Positions 48,130 through 60,912 of a DNA stretch of 64,000 nt are shown here, piece by piece. The notes under the pieces are model-generated. The model searched no databases, was not told the DNA's origin, and was given only the letters and a program-made list of their open reading frames with translations. Numbering within the stretch: the stretch's first letter is position 1; every line of letters begins with the position of its first letter. The stretch comes from Pithys albifrons albifrons (taxonomy: Eukaryota > Chordata > Aves > Passeriformes > Thamnophilidae). Location of the stretch: positions 12,059,655-12,123,654 of the forward strand of contig NC_092474.1 in NCBI RefSeq assembly GCF_047495875.1, written 5' to 3'. The position numbers and the translations under genes are program-made.

Positions 48130-51100
48130 ACAGAATCCAGCCCTTTATCTTTATTTGCATAATTCATCCTCTCTGAGCAAACTCATCTCTTTTCAGGCTA
48201 ACTTGGGTCTTCACCTCCCGCAGCAGGGACTTTCAGCACCTCATTAAATCTCACATTAAAATGCCTTTTCCACCTGCTTTCTGACAGAGCCAAGGAGGAA
48301 CCAAACCTCTTGGCATTAATCCCTTCCTGAACATCAATAATTTCATCTTTCACTGCACACCAGACATGTAACAGGACCCTCGTTGCAGGCAAAATGAGCC
48401 AATCCCTTGAAAAACATCATCCCAGGCAGTGTCCTCTCAGCCTGGTCAAACAGTGTCACAACAGGGACCACTTCTGGAGGAGCATCAGAGAAGGGAGTTG
48501 CTGCAGGCTGGGAATGTGGCCTCACATGTGCAAAGCAAGGATTCCTACCTCTCCTCCCAGCATGTTGGGGCTCTCCAAGGTGGTCAGTGGTTGAGGACCA
48601 CAAGCACCAGAGGTGCTGCAACCACAGCCAGGTGCTGCAACCACAGCCAGGTGTTGCCTTGGCTAAAGGGAGAGGCTTAGGATGGGAACCAGTGGTGAAA
48701 GTCTCCTTCAGGCCTGCCAGATCTGATAGCTGGGTGAGCAGCACAGCTTGTACATGCTGTGAAATGAAATAATAAACAATTAAAAACATGTTGGCTCTGG
48801 GCAGAAAGATGGCAAGAAGGACTCAGAGAATCTGCTTCCTCTGCAGTAGGATATTTTCTCATGACCCCTTTCACCCCTGTACCATGTTCAAGCAATGGTC
48901 TGGTTTTGGGTTGCTCAGTTTTAAATACCTTGAGTACTGACCTACTAGTACAACCTAGTCCTTTTCTCAAGGGTAGCAGCATCATTCAAAACCTTTCTTA
49001 AGCATGATCTTGCTTTTTCTTTCAGCCCGTTTTGATGACTTGCTCTATTTCCACAGCAGAAAGGCCTGAAAAGATACCCTGCCTTTGAATTTATATCTAA
49101 TAGCATCAGCACTAAATGAGCTCTTTCTTCCTCCAGGTTCATGGCAGAGTAACTCCAGAGTAGGTGACAAGAGAACAGATTAAATCCAAACTTAACTCCA
49201 CTCTGTTGGCAGTGCATGACCTGAGACTTAGGAACACATCCTGACCTCGCAGTTGTTCATATGCTGAAAATCCACCCTATACAACCTCTCCTGGATGTGG
49301 CTTTTTCATACATATATGAAACATCTTCTCTCTGCAGTTTCAGTGTTATATTCCTATTGTTTCCATTCATGACAACTTCAAATTACTCTTCAAAACCATC
49401 TGTAATCTAATAAATTTGCAAACAGTCCAGGAATTTTAGAGAGGGAGAGAAGGATGTAAGCTCAACTATCCACAGGTACAGCTGAGATAATTTCATCTCA
49501 GCCACCACATTAACATTTAATTTTCCCTTCCAACACTGTTAAAGGGTCAGTCACTCCTCCATTAATTTTCCCATGAAATAAACAGTACAAAGAGTTGTGC
49601 AAAAATCTTACTATGTCCTTTATTTAGAAGATCAAAAAATTACAGGTGGCCTTGAGATTTTGTATGGGAACATATAGAAGGAAACAAAGTGGTTTGGTTC
49701 CCCCACCTTCAACATGAATATGAATGAATTACAAATGGGGGGGAAGAGAGAGAAAAGCACCCCAGGTAAAGCTATTTTCCTCCACAACTGGCCAAAGACC
49801 CTAAAGAAGGGTCAAAACCTTTCAGTTCCTTCTGTTTGCCCCCATTCTTGGCTCCTCCAGGATGGGTCAGGGTGAGTGGGTTCTTCTGCAGTAGCATCTT
49901 CTTCACATTCTTCCCTGAAGACTCAACTGCTCTGCCATGTGGAAGAGGCCCAGCTTTGCTTTGGGACCTGCTGAATAGGAGGGACCTTTGAGGAAAGGAC
50001 CTACATGAGGGAAAGGAGGGACAAAGGATTCAGGTTTAGTTTGTGCCTGTCATCTCATACTCTGATCCTGTAAGACTGGAGGAAGGAGTGAATCTCTGGG
50101 AGCTGACTATTTTAAGGAGTATTTTTAACTTCCCTCTCTTTTACCCCTGACTCAAAGCAAGAAACAGGGAAAGGATCACATCTTTGTGGGTTTTTTTGCC
50201 AGCTGGCAGCACCTTGGCACCCCCAAATCCTCCCCATTTACCCTGGAATACATTATTCCCTGACAGACAGGGTTGGACGATGACCTGGTTCCATCTGACC
50301 TGAAAGCAGGACAGGACTCAGAGCCAATATGTGGGGGAAAGTCAGGCTCTTCAGCCAGGTTTGAAGATCCATAGAAGGAAGCCCAAGATCCCAGCACATG
50401 TCTGATTGAGTGATGTGGGCAAGAGGAGAACACTGACAGGAGTCTGTTTGTAACAGTAAACCCAGCCAGGAGGAGCAGGAGTGAGAGCGAGCACTTGGCA
50501 GAGGCAGACCTGTAGTGCCAGTTGTACAGCGCCTATGCACAGAGCTGAGCCTAAGGCTACACTCTCACTACTCAAATCTCCCAGTTTTATGCATTTCTTC
50601 CAAACTTTGATGAAGGATCTACTCCTCAGATCCAAATCCCTGCCTGAGGCATCACAGGACAGAGTGAAAGTTCCTTTCTGAGGCTGGATTTCTCTGTCTC
50701 CAGCCTGTTTGCACTGTCCCACCCACTTCTCAGCCCCTGCCAGGAACATGGGTTTCTGCAAGCTTGTTCTTGTGCAAGGCAGAGCCCTGCAAATGTCAGA
50801 AAACGTGCTTTGTTCCCTACTTCTGCCTTGGTGAAGGTTAGAGGTGGAGTAAGAGGACTTGCCCAGGGAAACCTGGCTTCAAACAGCCCTGCTTGTCACC
50901 AAACTGCCATTCACTGGGCCTTTTCCAGCCATGCAAAACAAACAGGGAGGAGACAAGGTGCTCTCAGGCACTACTTCAAACCATTGCCCTGGCAGTGCAA
51001 TGCTGGGGGCAGGAGGAATAAGATGCTTGTTTTCAGCCCTGTCTCCCTCCCAGCTCTTGGAGGGATTGCTGGCTCTCCACCAGGTTCACCCTCCTCTGCC

Positions 51101-52830
51101 ACAAAACCAGCTACGTGACCTCAGTCAAGTCCCTGTTGTGTCACCAGACTCACAAGAGGCAGAGGGTGAGAACAGATCAAACCCTTCAGGATGGGCCATT
51201 TCACAGAGTTTCATCCAGCTTTTAAATATATCAGTGCCCAGCAAATCTGGAACCACTTTTCAATATAACCTTGCTGTTTGCAAAGCCATGCTGAAAGCCA
51301 GCTGGGTGAAGAGCATTGGGAAGGAGGAGAAACATCCTTTAGCTGCCTGGTGAGCTTGGAGTGAAGGAAAACAAGGAGCAGATGAGCTCTGTGGCACCAG
51401 GGTGTTTCCTGGGCACTGCACCAGAGCACAGCTCTGACAGCTCTCAGCAGTGTGCCAACCTTGCAGCTGGCACAAAGAGGCCAAGGTGTTTTCCTCTCAC
51501 TCCTCCCACTGCTGGAAGAGAGTAGGCACTTCCTTGCAGCAGGACAGGGCCCCAGGCAGGTGGGCAGCTGAGCTCACCCACAGCCCTCCCAGCTACTCTG
51601 CCAGCACAGACTTCCCAGGTGAGAGATGAATGGCAAATGCCACAAACCAGCTTGGAATCAGAGCCCTGTGAAACCAGAGCTCCCAAAAAAGACTTGATAT
51701 TGAAAGAGGGGCTTTAAGCAAGAACCTTGGGACCAGACATGCTACCTACCAGCCTCTCCTCAGACCTTGCCTTTGGGACACCACCCCTCACTTGGCTTCT
51801 CCCCAGTACGAGTGTCCCAATTGCAGCTGTGCTACCAACACTGGCTGCACTCTGGCAGAGGCTGTGGCACTCCCTGCAGACTGAACACGTGATGGTGACA
51901 AAAGGAAGTCCTAACAAGCTGCATCCATGGAAGAGGAAATCAGAGTGGTCATGAATATAGCACAAGGGGTACCAAGTCCAGGACATTGCCATTGGACTCC
52001 TATACCCAGCTGTTTGAGGCTTCTTTGAACATCTCTGCTTTTAATTACATGTTTTTCAGTACTCCACTGTTTTCCCCACCCCATGTTGTGACTCATGGCT
52101 TGGACTACTAAGCAGAGCAGGGGCTGTGATGGTTGCTGGATCTGGAGGAAACACCACCAATATCAGACCTGCAGATTATTCCACACTGCAAGAAGGACAG
52201 ATCACTGGCTGCACAGCAAACACACAAACAGGGAGATGCTTCATTTAAAGAGGTGGCTTGGGTATAAACCAGTATTACAACCCATCTCAAGACTCTACTG
52301 TTAAATCACATGAGCAAATTGAATTGTCAAGGGTCCAAACAGTTTTTTATTCAGACTCGGAGCTGGTTGAACACCCCACATTGAAAGTGTGTTCCCAACA
52401 GGATGTTTTACCAGGGATACTCACCCACCTTCTCACCCACAGCTGCACTGCTCTTGCAGCATATTCCCATGTCCTGCAGCTTTCCAGATACAGATGTATG
52501 GCCCATTGATTAAACTTTGGACTTCTTCCCCTAACCACACTGCTTCAAAATAAGCTAAAAGGCAGAAATCAAAGATATTTTCATTTCAAACTTCAAAGAG
52601 GATACTCCAAACAAAAGGAAACACTTCAGTAAAGCGTGTATAAACAAGGAGCATCTGGTCTTTCCCTGACAGCACTGAGCCTTGAGCCATGCAGGAAAAA
52701 AGTTACCAATGAAGGGAACAAAAAGGATGCCTTGGTGTGGGTCCAGTTCTTTGTTGTAGCCCAGGGAGTGTAACTCTGCTTCCTCTACAGAGGCAAAGCC
52801 CTGTGCAGAGCAATACACACCTGGCTCAGC
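48130..52830. other. Gene-free stretch
   Basis: No gene can be supported. Frames of 130-165 codons (48343-48789 minus, 50351-50761 minus, 50859-51353 plus) have no domain. A plus-strand frame of about 80 codons at 52258-52509 is polar but has a poor acceptor context. A 19-bp tandem repeat lies at 48611-48658. Sequence near 51108-51140 (CTACGTGACCTCAGTCAAGTCC) faintly recalls MIR. Confidence 0.45.
48611..48658. repeat. Tandem repeat, 19-bp unit x 2.5
   Basis: Unit AGGTGCTGCAACCACAGCC at 48611-48629 is repeated exactly at 48630-48648 and partly at 48649-48658. Minor minisatellite. Confidence 0.95.
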
Positions 52831-52848
52831 TCCTTGCATTTGTTTCAG

Positions 52849-53397
52849 GAAAGCAGCTCTTTGTTCTCCCAGTCAGGCACTCAGAGGAGGCAGGCAACCA
52901 TCTGCTTCTCCAGGGATATGGATACACTGCAGGCCCTGCAACTTAATGGAAATGTTCCTCTGGGTCAAGTGGCAGAGCCAACTGCTCTCTTAATGCAGCC
53001 ATCTTCATTTCAGGGGGGAAGGGAGAAGCAATTAACAGCCTCTGAGCAGGGAAGTCTCCTGGTGAGCAGTCAGAGCTCAGAGATCTCACCCCACACTTGT
53101 TCTGAGAGCCCAGCTTTTAGTGCACCTGGGCCACTCCTCCACTCCATTGCCCGAAACAGCTTTGCTACAACCTCTGGCTTTGTCTGGAAGTACCAGAAAG
53201 CTTCAGGGGGGAACTGCAGACCCACAGAAGCATTTGCTAAGCCAGCAGGAAAAGATAAATCCACTGACAGTGACAAAACATGTCTGTTAACAAGGCTGCA
53301 ACTGCTCAACAAGGAGCAGCAACAGAGCATACCCACAAGAGAGAAGCTTCTCTTCTCTGGGCACAGACATTCTCCCCCTCTATTGTATCCTGGGTGA
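52849..53397 (+). other. Possible coding exon (unproven)
   Basis: An excellent acceptor-like site (CTCCTTGCATTTGTTTCAG ending at 52848) opens directly into a frame free of stops to a TGA at 53395-53397; a donor-like GG|GTGAAT lies at 53391/53392. The roughly 181-codon peptide is Ser/Gln/Thr-rich, resembling a disordered region, with no motif I know. Against it, a frame of this length is expected about once by chance in a window this size, and an 88-codon antisense frame lies inside. Could be an exon of an unrecognised fast-evolving gene, or chance. Confidence 0.22.
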
Positions 53398-53619
53398 ATA
53401 TTTTTTTGGTTTGAAATGCTGACATCACAGAAGCTTCACAGCTTCATTTCTCCAGCTCACTCCCCTCACAATTCAAAACGTTCACAGCTCAGTTACTATA
53501 AAACTAGTAAAGAGATCCCTCTGCCTCTGTGAACTTGGAGATCTTGGATGCAAAGCTGAACTGCAACCCAACTCTTTCATCTCTGGAGGGGGCAGTTTGG
53601 AAGCATCTTTAAAATTAAC

Positions 53620-53940
53620 TAGCTCTGATTTTCTTCAAATAACTTAGAAATTCATAGGCTGCCTAATTACCCTTGTCACAAAGCTATAGCAGCAAGTCTT
53701 TAGAGTACCAGTAGTGTTACTAGTTCTGCTCCATCTTAATAACCAGCAGTCTGGATATGTATCTGAAAATTAGCCAGTAGCTCATACCATTAAATTCTTG
53801 TTTCACGTAACGCAACTCCTGAAGTAAACTTTATTTTTAAAGAGCTGTCAGCTCAGGTAATTTCCAAACAGAACACTAAATCACTAATCTCACTGAGCAG
53901 AACTTATTTCACAATTAAGTCTCTTTCTTTCTGTGGGACA
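53620..53940. promoter_or_regulatory. Enhancer-like AT-rich block (weak candidate)
   Basis: AT-rich, repeat-free, with CTAATTACCC, TTTCACGTAACG and TTTATTTTTAAAGAG words. Weak visual call. Confidence 0.18.
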
Positions 53941-54247
53941 AAGACTCCTTGCTATAAGTCAGGAGATCAGAACGTAGCCTGCAGGTCTGAGAGCTTGGGT
54001 AACACCTAGAGAATACCAATACACTCCTAACATGATCCTCATAAATAATAATGAACATGATAGAGGTGAGGAGATCATTAGAGACACAGAGATACTTAAC
54101 TGCAGGTGTGTTAAGTACAGCAAAGCTGTGAAGGATATTAAGGGATTTAAAGGTGTGCATGGATTGCTGAAATACAATTATCCTGGCAGAGCAGAGGAGA
54201 GCACCAGCCTGAGCAGTTGTAGGTGCCAGCCTTTTAGGAGAGAACTA

Positions 54248-54306
54248 ATCATGGAATGGGTTGGAAGGGACCTTAAAGACCATCCAGCTCCAACCCCCTT
54301 CCCTGA
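54248..54306 (-). mobile_element. CR1 LINE, 3'-end fragment
   Basis: 'atcatggaatgggttggaagggac' and 'ccatccagctccaacccc' are the reverse complement of the terminal CR1 block with a single decayed tail octamer. Only about 60 bases are clear. The fragment lies inside a 160-codon plus-strand frame (54032-54514), which argues against that frame being a gene. Confidence 0.85.
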
Positions 54307-54989
54307 AGTTTTCAGCCAAATTTTCATCCATGAAGATTTCATTCAATTCAAGCCAAAAGGTTATTCAACAAACCAAGAGCAGATTGTCAGCCCGAGGTGT
54401 GAAAAGTGCTACAGCCTCTTCAGTGTAAATGTCAGGCACGAGACAGAACCAGAGAAGATAAAGGCAACAAATGTCAGTCAAGAAACGAAGACATTAATTC
54501 TTCTAGAAGTGTGAAGCTTTCTCATCTTTCACTTCTCCAAGGAGGATCAGCTCAGAAACCCTCTCTTAATATTTCAGAGAATTTCATATTGAATTAAATC
54601 TATTTCTGAGCTAACACAACCACTGTCTCATCATTCACACTCATTTATATCCCAGTCCTCGTTAAGAAATGGCACTGAATTGTTAAGTTGCAAGAACTGA
54701 CCCCCAAGATCTAAGGGATATCCCCAAGTCACATCCACTGCCTCAGGTGTAATTTTTGCTGTAAAACTGTGGGATTATTTTTCTTTGGTTTGGGTTTTTC
54801 CCCACATTTCTGGGTGAGAAAGGATGGAGGGGAACAGTGGAAAAATAAGAATGGAGAAAACCACACTGTCTGACAAATCAGTAGTGCAAGAATTGCTGAA
54901 GGGTCACAAATTCAACCCACTATGAGACCCTGAAGAGGCTCCTGACAGGGAGTGGTGGTTTTTGTTGTTTTGGGTTTTTTTTAACCTAG

Positions 54990-55295
54990 ACTAACAGTGC
55001 TGTACCAGAATTTTTGGGAGGAGAAGAGATTTGGGGCAGTACCTGGACAGTCAAACCTAAAGCTGTGATCCAAAAGAACTTCTCAGCTGACACAGAAACT
55101 CATGATCCACTCCCTGATGCAGCTGGAAATATTTCCAGCAGTGTTTTCAGAAGCAGAACAACGTCTGTATGGGCAGCCCAGGCACTACAGAGGAACACAG
55201 ATGTGCTCCAGAGGTCCTGGCCTGAAATCCCAGCTTATACTGGAGAACTAAGTCTTCCATACACTGAATCTTCTGGAACCACTTTTGTACAATAG
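54990..55295 (+). other. Possible terminal coding exon (unproven)
   Basis: A strong pyrimidine tract (GGGTTTTTTTTAACCTAG) ends at 54989 and the frame following it is open for 101 codons to a TAG at 55293-55295; the AG of the acceptor is itself part of an in-frame TAG, so the frame begins exactly at the putative exon edge. The peptide shows no family and is Trp-rich, which is more typical of chance frames. It does not join in frame with the candidate at 52849-53391 (the donor there leaves a different phase). Confidence 0.17.
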
Positions 55296-55299
55296 CTAG

Positions 55300-56785
55300 T
55301 AGCTAATTTACCCAGTGCATGGGAGACCCAAATCTCATCTCTTTCTGAGTGAAATTGCTAAATGAGCAGCCACCCTGAACCTCACAGCTCCCTCTGTCCT
55401 TCACTCCCACTGCAATCAATGAGCTTACAGAGAAGTTAAAGGCAACCAATTCTAAGCCAACACCATTTTAACAGCAAATATTGAATTATAAAACAATAAG
55501 AATTCTTCGTCTGCTCTGTTTAAATCTTCCTGCTTTCCCCGTGCATCAAAAATAGACTTGAGCTGTCACTCAGGGCTCTGGTAATTTTAGCAATGCCATC
55601 CAGCTATGGGTGAAGGATTGCTCAAGTCCATTTAAGCCCCATCTCCCAGTAATTCCCACTGCAAGGCTGCACTGCCATTACACGCCCAGTGCAATTCATC
55701 ACAGTGGTGCTTATATGAGATTCATTCCAGCTCTCAGAAAGAAGGCTCTGAGTTCCCTGGAGCACCTACAGCTGGCCTCAGCCTCTTGGAAGGTGTTTTC
55801 TCTAATTTAGATTAAGACAATCACCAGACCATGGATTTGATTAGAAATGCTGCTGAGCCTCACTCGCTTTCCCTCTCCATTCCCTCCCTCCCCACACACA
55901 GAAGAGCAGGAAGAAGTGCCTCAGTCCAACTGCTGTTTTTGTTGAAAATACACATTAATTTTGTTTCCACTAAAAGTTGGAAACTCAGACAGGAGTTTCA
56001 ACATGAAGCAGAATGTAAAGAAATCCACTTCTTGCCAGGACTTCGTGCTTCTCTAATAACTTCAAGAAAAAAAAAGAGAAAAAACTAAAAAATGAAATGC
56101 AGAGCCAAGACATACCACTTGGTCTCAGATGGGATCCAATCAAACATCGAAAGGCATTTGAAATTCCAGGAAGGGAGAGCTTCCTCATTCTTAAGGAATA
56201 CACCAAAATGTACAGAAGGAATGAATTTATTTCATTGCAAGTCCCTTATGATTTGCCCCTGTGATCAATATAACCCAAAAGCTTTGAAAGAGCCTGAATA
56301 TTCCAAGCACTCACCTGAAGTCTATGGGAGATCCAGGACACCACTCAATTAAGAGATAATAAAACATCCCATGTTCAGCATTTATTTGTTTGAGATTCAA
56401 AAAAATTTTCAGATCTGTCTGCTCAGCCTATCTCCTACAAAAGCCATAAATCTCTTGCAGCTAAACCAAACCATATTCTTATGTTTAAATCATATGAGTG
56501 AGCTCAAAGACCAGAGGAATTTGCAAGCAGCAGCCCTTTTCCTCCTTCCCAACATACCCTGTGGCCTTTGACGAGTCTCTAAAACTCCAGTTTTCAGGAG
56601 TGCAGGGACTTCTTGTCTTTCATTTGGGAAATGTTTTTTGAAAGCCACTCTGCTGCTGACCTGCTGCTAATTGCACAAAAACATGCCAGGGCTGAAAAGG
56701 ATATGTCTTGATCCCCCAGAAGCTATGAAAATGCAGGGATAGTCCATGTTTCCATGGCTGGTAGCCAACACACGTCTGAAAGTCC
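55300..56785. other. Gene-free stretch
   Basis: Nothing gene-like beyond short frames; an A-rich run lies at 56067-56090. Confidence 0.5.
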
Positions 56786-56789
56786 CCCC

Positions 56790-57365
56790 TGATGCCGTGA
56801 ATGACCCTTCCCCCCAAAACAGGACTCTGAGCCACGTTAGTGTAGGGTAAGATAAAAAGTAAAGGTCCTTTAATATCACAGGCCTACAGCCCACAGGAAT
56901 ACAGGATGACAGGCATGTGCCCCAGTTCCTGTTTCCATGGCTTTTATAATCAGATCCCTCCAATCATTGCTTTACACATTTCTCAGTCCAGCCCCAGTTC
57001 CACTCTTGGTCCAACCCCTGGAATTGGGTCTGGGGTCATCAAGACCCTCTGTCTTCATCAACTCTTCTTCCTTGGGCACACAAAGGTCTCTTGGAGTTCA
57101 CCCAGTTCTGGCTTTTGGGTCACTCTGACCTGTGTTTATGTTTCACTCTGTGGGCCTTCTGATATCCTTCAGCTCTACCTTGGAAAGGAGTCGAAACAAG
57201 ATTAATTAACTAAAGGAATTTGAGCTCCCTGTTCTGGGACAGGGGTAGTGATAGAAAGGCATCAAACTTAAACTGTTAGAAATATTCACCCTCTAAAATC
57301 TACAACTACTGTGCTCCTAAAATCTACAAAATGTGAGAATCAGAACAAAAACCCCTTTGGCATCA
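56790..57365 (-). mobile_element. Solo LTR of an endogenous retrovirus
   Basis: A 576-base unit bounded by perfect 7-base inverted termini TGATGCC and GGCATCA (so TG...CA on either strand) and flanked on both sides by CCCC, consistent with a 4-base target-site duplication. Read on the minus strand it has LTR architecture: a U3-like left part, a TATA box (ATTATAAAAG, complement of 56941-56950), and an ATTAAA poly(A) signal (complement of 56869-56874) about 70 bases downstream, then a U5-like remainder. No gag, pol or env sequence adjoins it, so it is a solo LTR left by recombination between two LTRs. A 4-base duplication suits gamma-like (class I) retroviruses, but the C-rich flank makes its length uncertain. 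Confidence 0.85.
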
Positions 57366-57369
57366 CCCC

Positions 57370-59410
57370 AAATACACAACTGGGTGGAGAAAAGGAGGCA
57401 CCGAGAAACATCCAACTAATATCGGAAGCAGACAACTGAGTAGCAGATCATGGCAAGGAACACTAAGCTTGGGAATAGTGAAAAAAGATGGGGGTTTGGG
57501 CAGTTAACCCACAAGAAACAAGCAGCACATCCATCCTGGCTGTATCTCCCCCAGGGGTCCTAATAGACCATCAGCCACTCTTCCTGGAAAAGCATCTTCC
57601 AATGCCAAAGGTGGTGCTGCAATATAGGCCCCATCTTAGGGACAGAACCCTCCAGGCAGAAAGGCTGTAAAAGACACCAGTTGGGTCTCATGGAAAGTCA
57701 AGGTGAAATATGATTTTCAAACCCAGGAAACTCAGTAATGAGTCCATAAATCATCCTTTTGCAAGTGCCTGGGATGTGCCTCATCCCACGCTGGGCACAT
57801 CTCAGGAGTGGGGCATCAGGCATCCCATTGTGCCAGGATGCTGAATCCAAGGTCTCGTTGTGATGGGAGGGAATTAACCCTGACAGGCTGTTGGTGACCC
57901 TGAGTAGTCTTTCAATCCCAACTTTTAAAGGAAGGCAATAATAGCCTTCAGTGTTTAGACTTTAGGCCCTTGGGAGATAGAGCCTCCTCCTAGATAGCTG
58001 GAGGTGCCATCTAAAATGAAAAGGAGACTGTCTCCATGTTGAAAGGAAGCCACTTGAGTTTGTTCCAGTGGAAGGTTTAAAGCCTCCACACCCCAACACT
58101 CTTCAATGCTGCAGAAGAGGAGGGAAAGCCAAGAGCAGAAAACTGAGAACAAGGCAAAAATTTAACCACTTTTGCAATCCTCAAATATTTTTGCTTCCCT
58201 GAGGATCTATCATCCCTCTTCCAGACAAGCAGCAGAGAGGTGGTCTCCCCCTTCAGAAAGCTTTGGATGATAACCAGCAGGAGCATTACGTTTAAGCTTC
58301 AAGGACTGAGTGTTCCCACAGGATTCATGGATGGCAATGCTGAGCCAGAAGGATGCATTTAACAGTTGCTTAAGTTCTGGCACCTGCACATACTTCCTTA
58401 TGATGAAGTCCAACACAGGCAGCCTTCAGATGTTGTGTAAATATTGTCAGCACTCTGGCACAGCTCCTTTTTCTTTATGATTTGTTTTACACAATTCCCA
58501 AGTGTTTCATAAACACTAATTATATCTTCTGATTCTTCTAAATGAACTGTGAGTGCTTCACATATGAGGAAACTAAGACAAAGCAAGGATTTCTGCATCC
58601 CACCAACAAGGTGAGCAGGCTGAAGTTGCTTTACCTCCTCCTACAAAAGAAGCCACTACCTGACATGAAATAGCACATTTGCTGAGACTTACTGCTGTTG
58701 TCACTTCAAATATGATTTGAGGTTTCCAGAGCAACAGAGTGAACCAGGAATTCAATGTTTTGACTTCTCAGTGACAACTTAATCTCACCCTAACACAGTA
58801 GGGATCTTCACTTTCAGCATCTTGTCATAAACTGCATCCACTCAACTCCTCAAACTGTGGATTCGGTTCCTAGACAATGGATCCTACCCCAGCTCCCCAG
58901 CTACATCTTGCAGGTATCTTCAAAGCAATAACTGTTCAACCAGTTCTGCCATGGCACAGAGATTTCTCTGCATTTTGCCCCACTACATAACTCAACAGGC
59001 TGAAGATATCACCTGAGTCCATATTTTCTTAAAGACTGTTCTGTCAATTCTTGTGAGCTTGCCAGGCATTTTGTAATGCCAGCAAATATCAAAAGAATCA
59101 AGAGTACCACAAATGAGGTTGGAGCTCAAAAGAGTACTCCCAGAATTTCCATGGGACTACTGGCTATGTGCAAAGCTTTTATTTTGCGATTAATGACTTA
59201 TTTGCAAAACAGGAGCAATAAACCCCAGCTTCTAGAAGTCACTTTGGTGCAGAGCACTCCTCTGTTTCCCATCACCTGCTACTGGGTCTATAACTAGCTG
59301 GTTTTTTCAGAGTGATGGGTGTTATGAAGATGAACTGAGAGATTAAACTCAAAAACATTTTATGAAAGATAAATGGACACGATATACACCTGGCAATGAG
59401 CAAGGCCTCA
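57370..59410. other. Gene-free stretch
   Basis: No gene or retroviral coding remnant is visible right of the LTR. Short frames only. Confidence 0.5.
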
Positions 59411-59412
59411 AG

Positions 59413-59905
59413 TCATAGAATCATAGAATCATAGAATCATAGAATCGATTGGGTTGGAAAAGACCTCCAAGATCATCGAGTCCAACCCTTGGTCCAACTC
59501 CAGTCCCTTTACCAGATCATGGCACTCAGTGCCACGTCCAATCTGTGTTTAAAAATCTCTAGGGATGGGGAATCCACCCCCTCTCTGGGCAGTCCATTCC
59601 AATGCCTGAGCACTCTCTCTGTAAAGAATTTTTTTCTGCTCTCCAACTTCAATTTCCCCTGGCAGAGCTTGAGCCCATCGTGCCCCCTTGTCCTATTGCT
59701 GAGTGCCTGGGAGAAGAGACCAACCCCCACCTGGCCAGAACTTCCCTTCAGGCAGTTCCAGACAGTGCTGAGGTCACCTCTGAGCCTCCTCTTCTCCAGG
59801 CTAAACACCCCCAGCTCCCTCAGCCTCTCCCCATAGGACTTGTGCTCCAGTCCCTTCTCCAGCCTCGTTGCTCTTCTCTGGACCCGCTCCAGCCCCTCAA
59901 TATCC
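59413..59905 (-). mobile_element. CR1 LINE, 5'-truncated 3' end, young-looking
   Basis: Reverse-oriented CR1. The 3' end at left has four ATTCTATG-type octamers (59413 on), then the conserved terminal block, the 3' UTR and the C-terminal part of ORF2 (open for about 130 codons on the minus strand, stop at 59509-59511). Homology to the CR1 at 61972-62847 ends at about 59905, marking the 5' truncation. The open ORF2 end and tidy tail suggest a recent insertion. The encoded part is only the end of the reverse-transcriptase ORF, so the copy is inactive. Confidence 0.95.
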
Positions 59906-60905
59906 AATAGTCTTAACAATATGTTTCCTCACCACCCAGAAAAGGATGTTTCAACAGCTGGAGATAAGTGAAACATGACCAGTTAAGCTTCTTTGCTTCC
60001 CCTGGAGCCCAGAGGAGCAGCAGGGAGCACTGCAAACCCACATCATCTCACATCACAGCACGCTGCCCAGCATGGAAGGCATTTCAGAGCCAGTGGAGCA
60101 TGTTAAGGAGCATCATGACATCTGCATTTTGCAATGGAACCAGCTTTACAGAGAGGTTCATAGGTGGTTCTGCTAAAAGGAAAATAGAACTATTGATTTT
60201 TGTTAAGCCCTGACAATTTCACTACAGTTCCCCATCCCTGTTTCAGGCAATAAAACAGTAACAAGCCATCACGGACAGGGAACCCTCCCACACCTCCAGG
60301 TGAGCTCCACTGCCAGTGCTGCTAACCCAGCACTCTGAGAAGGTGCTCCTTTCAAGCTCAAGCACAATCCAAGCCTGGAGAAAGGCTGTCATGCCACCTG
60401 AGCCCTGGTTTTGCAAACAGCCTTCAAAATACACCTTAACAACCTTGAAGAGAGTTAAAGCTCACCCAAGGCTCCACATCTGAGCTAATTGCTTTAGCTC
60501 TAAGGAAAGTACAAGATACTAAATTTGCTGCTGACTCTCTCAGTCATTTGCACTCCTGATGGCTTTTCTCCTCGAATCCTGGTATTGTGGAAGCAGCTCT
60601 GAAGCCTCCCAGCACCTGCAGCCAACAGGCTGATGGGGCTGTGCCACTGAGGACTCAGAACAAGCCAGTGCCACAAGGTCAACAGCACATTGGCAGTGCC
60701 TGGGAAATGGCAAGAATATTTTGGCAGGAATCACCATGACAAGCCATTTTCTCCCATATTTACCAGTCAGTTTTCCATTGCTCAATAACTCATGGCCCCA
60801 CCATCACCTTTAGCCACATTTTCCACCAGCTTCTGTATCTCAGCTCTTCCTCCTCTTTCCCCATGATGGGAAAACTCATGAATTAAGATGATGGTTTATG
60901 ACCCT
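59906..60905. other. Gene-free stretch
   Basis: Nothing recognisable; short frames only. Confidence 0.5.
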
Positions 60906-60912
60906 GCAATGC

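Noticed and set aside
51108..51140. Words resembling a MIR element
   Set aside because: Only about 25 bases resemble the family; too short to call.
54032..54514. 160-codon plus-strand open frame
   Set aside because: It runs through a CR1 fragment (54248-54306), so at least part of it is repeat-derived noncoding sequence.
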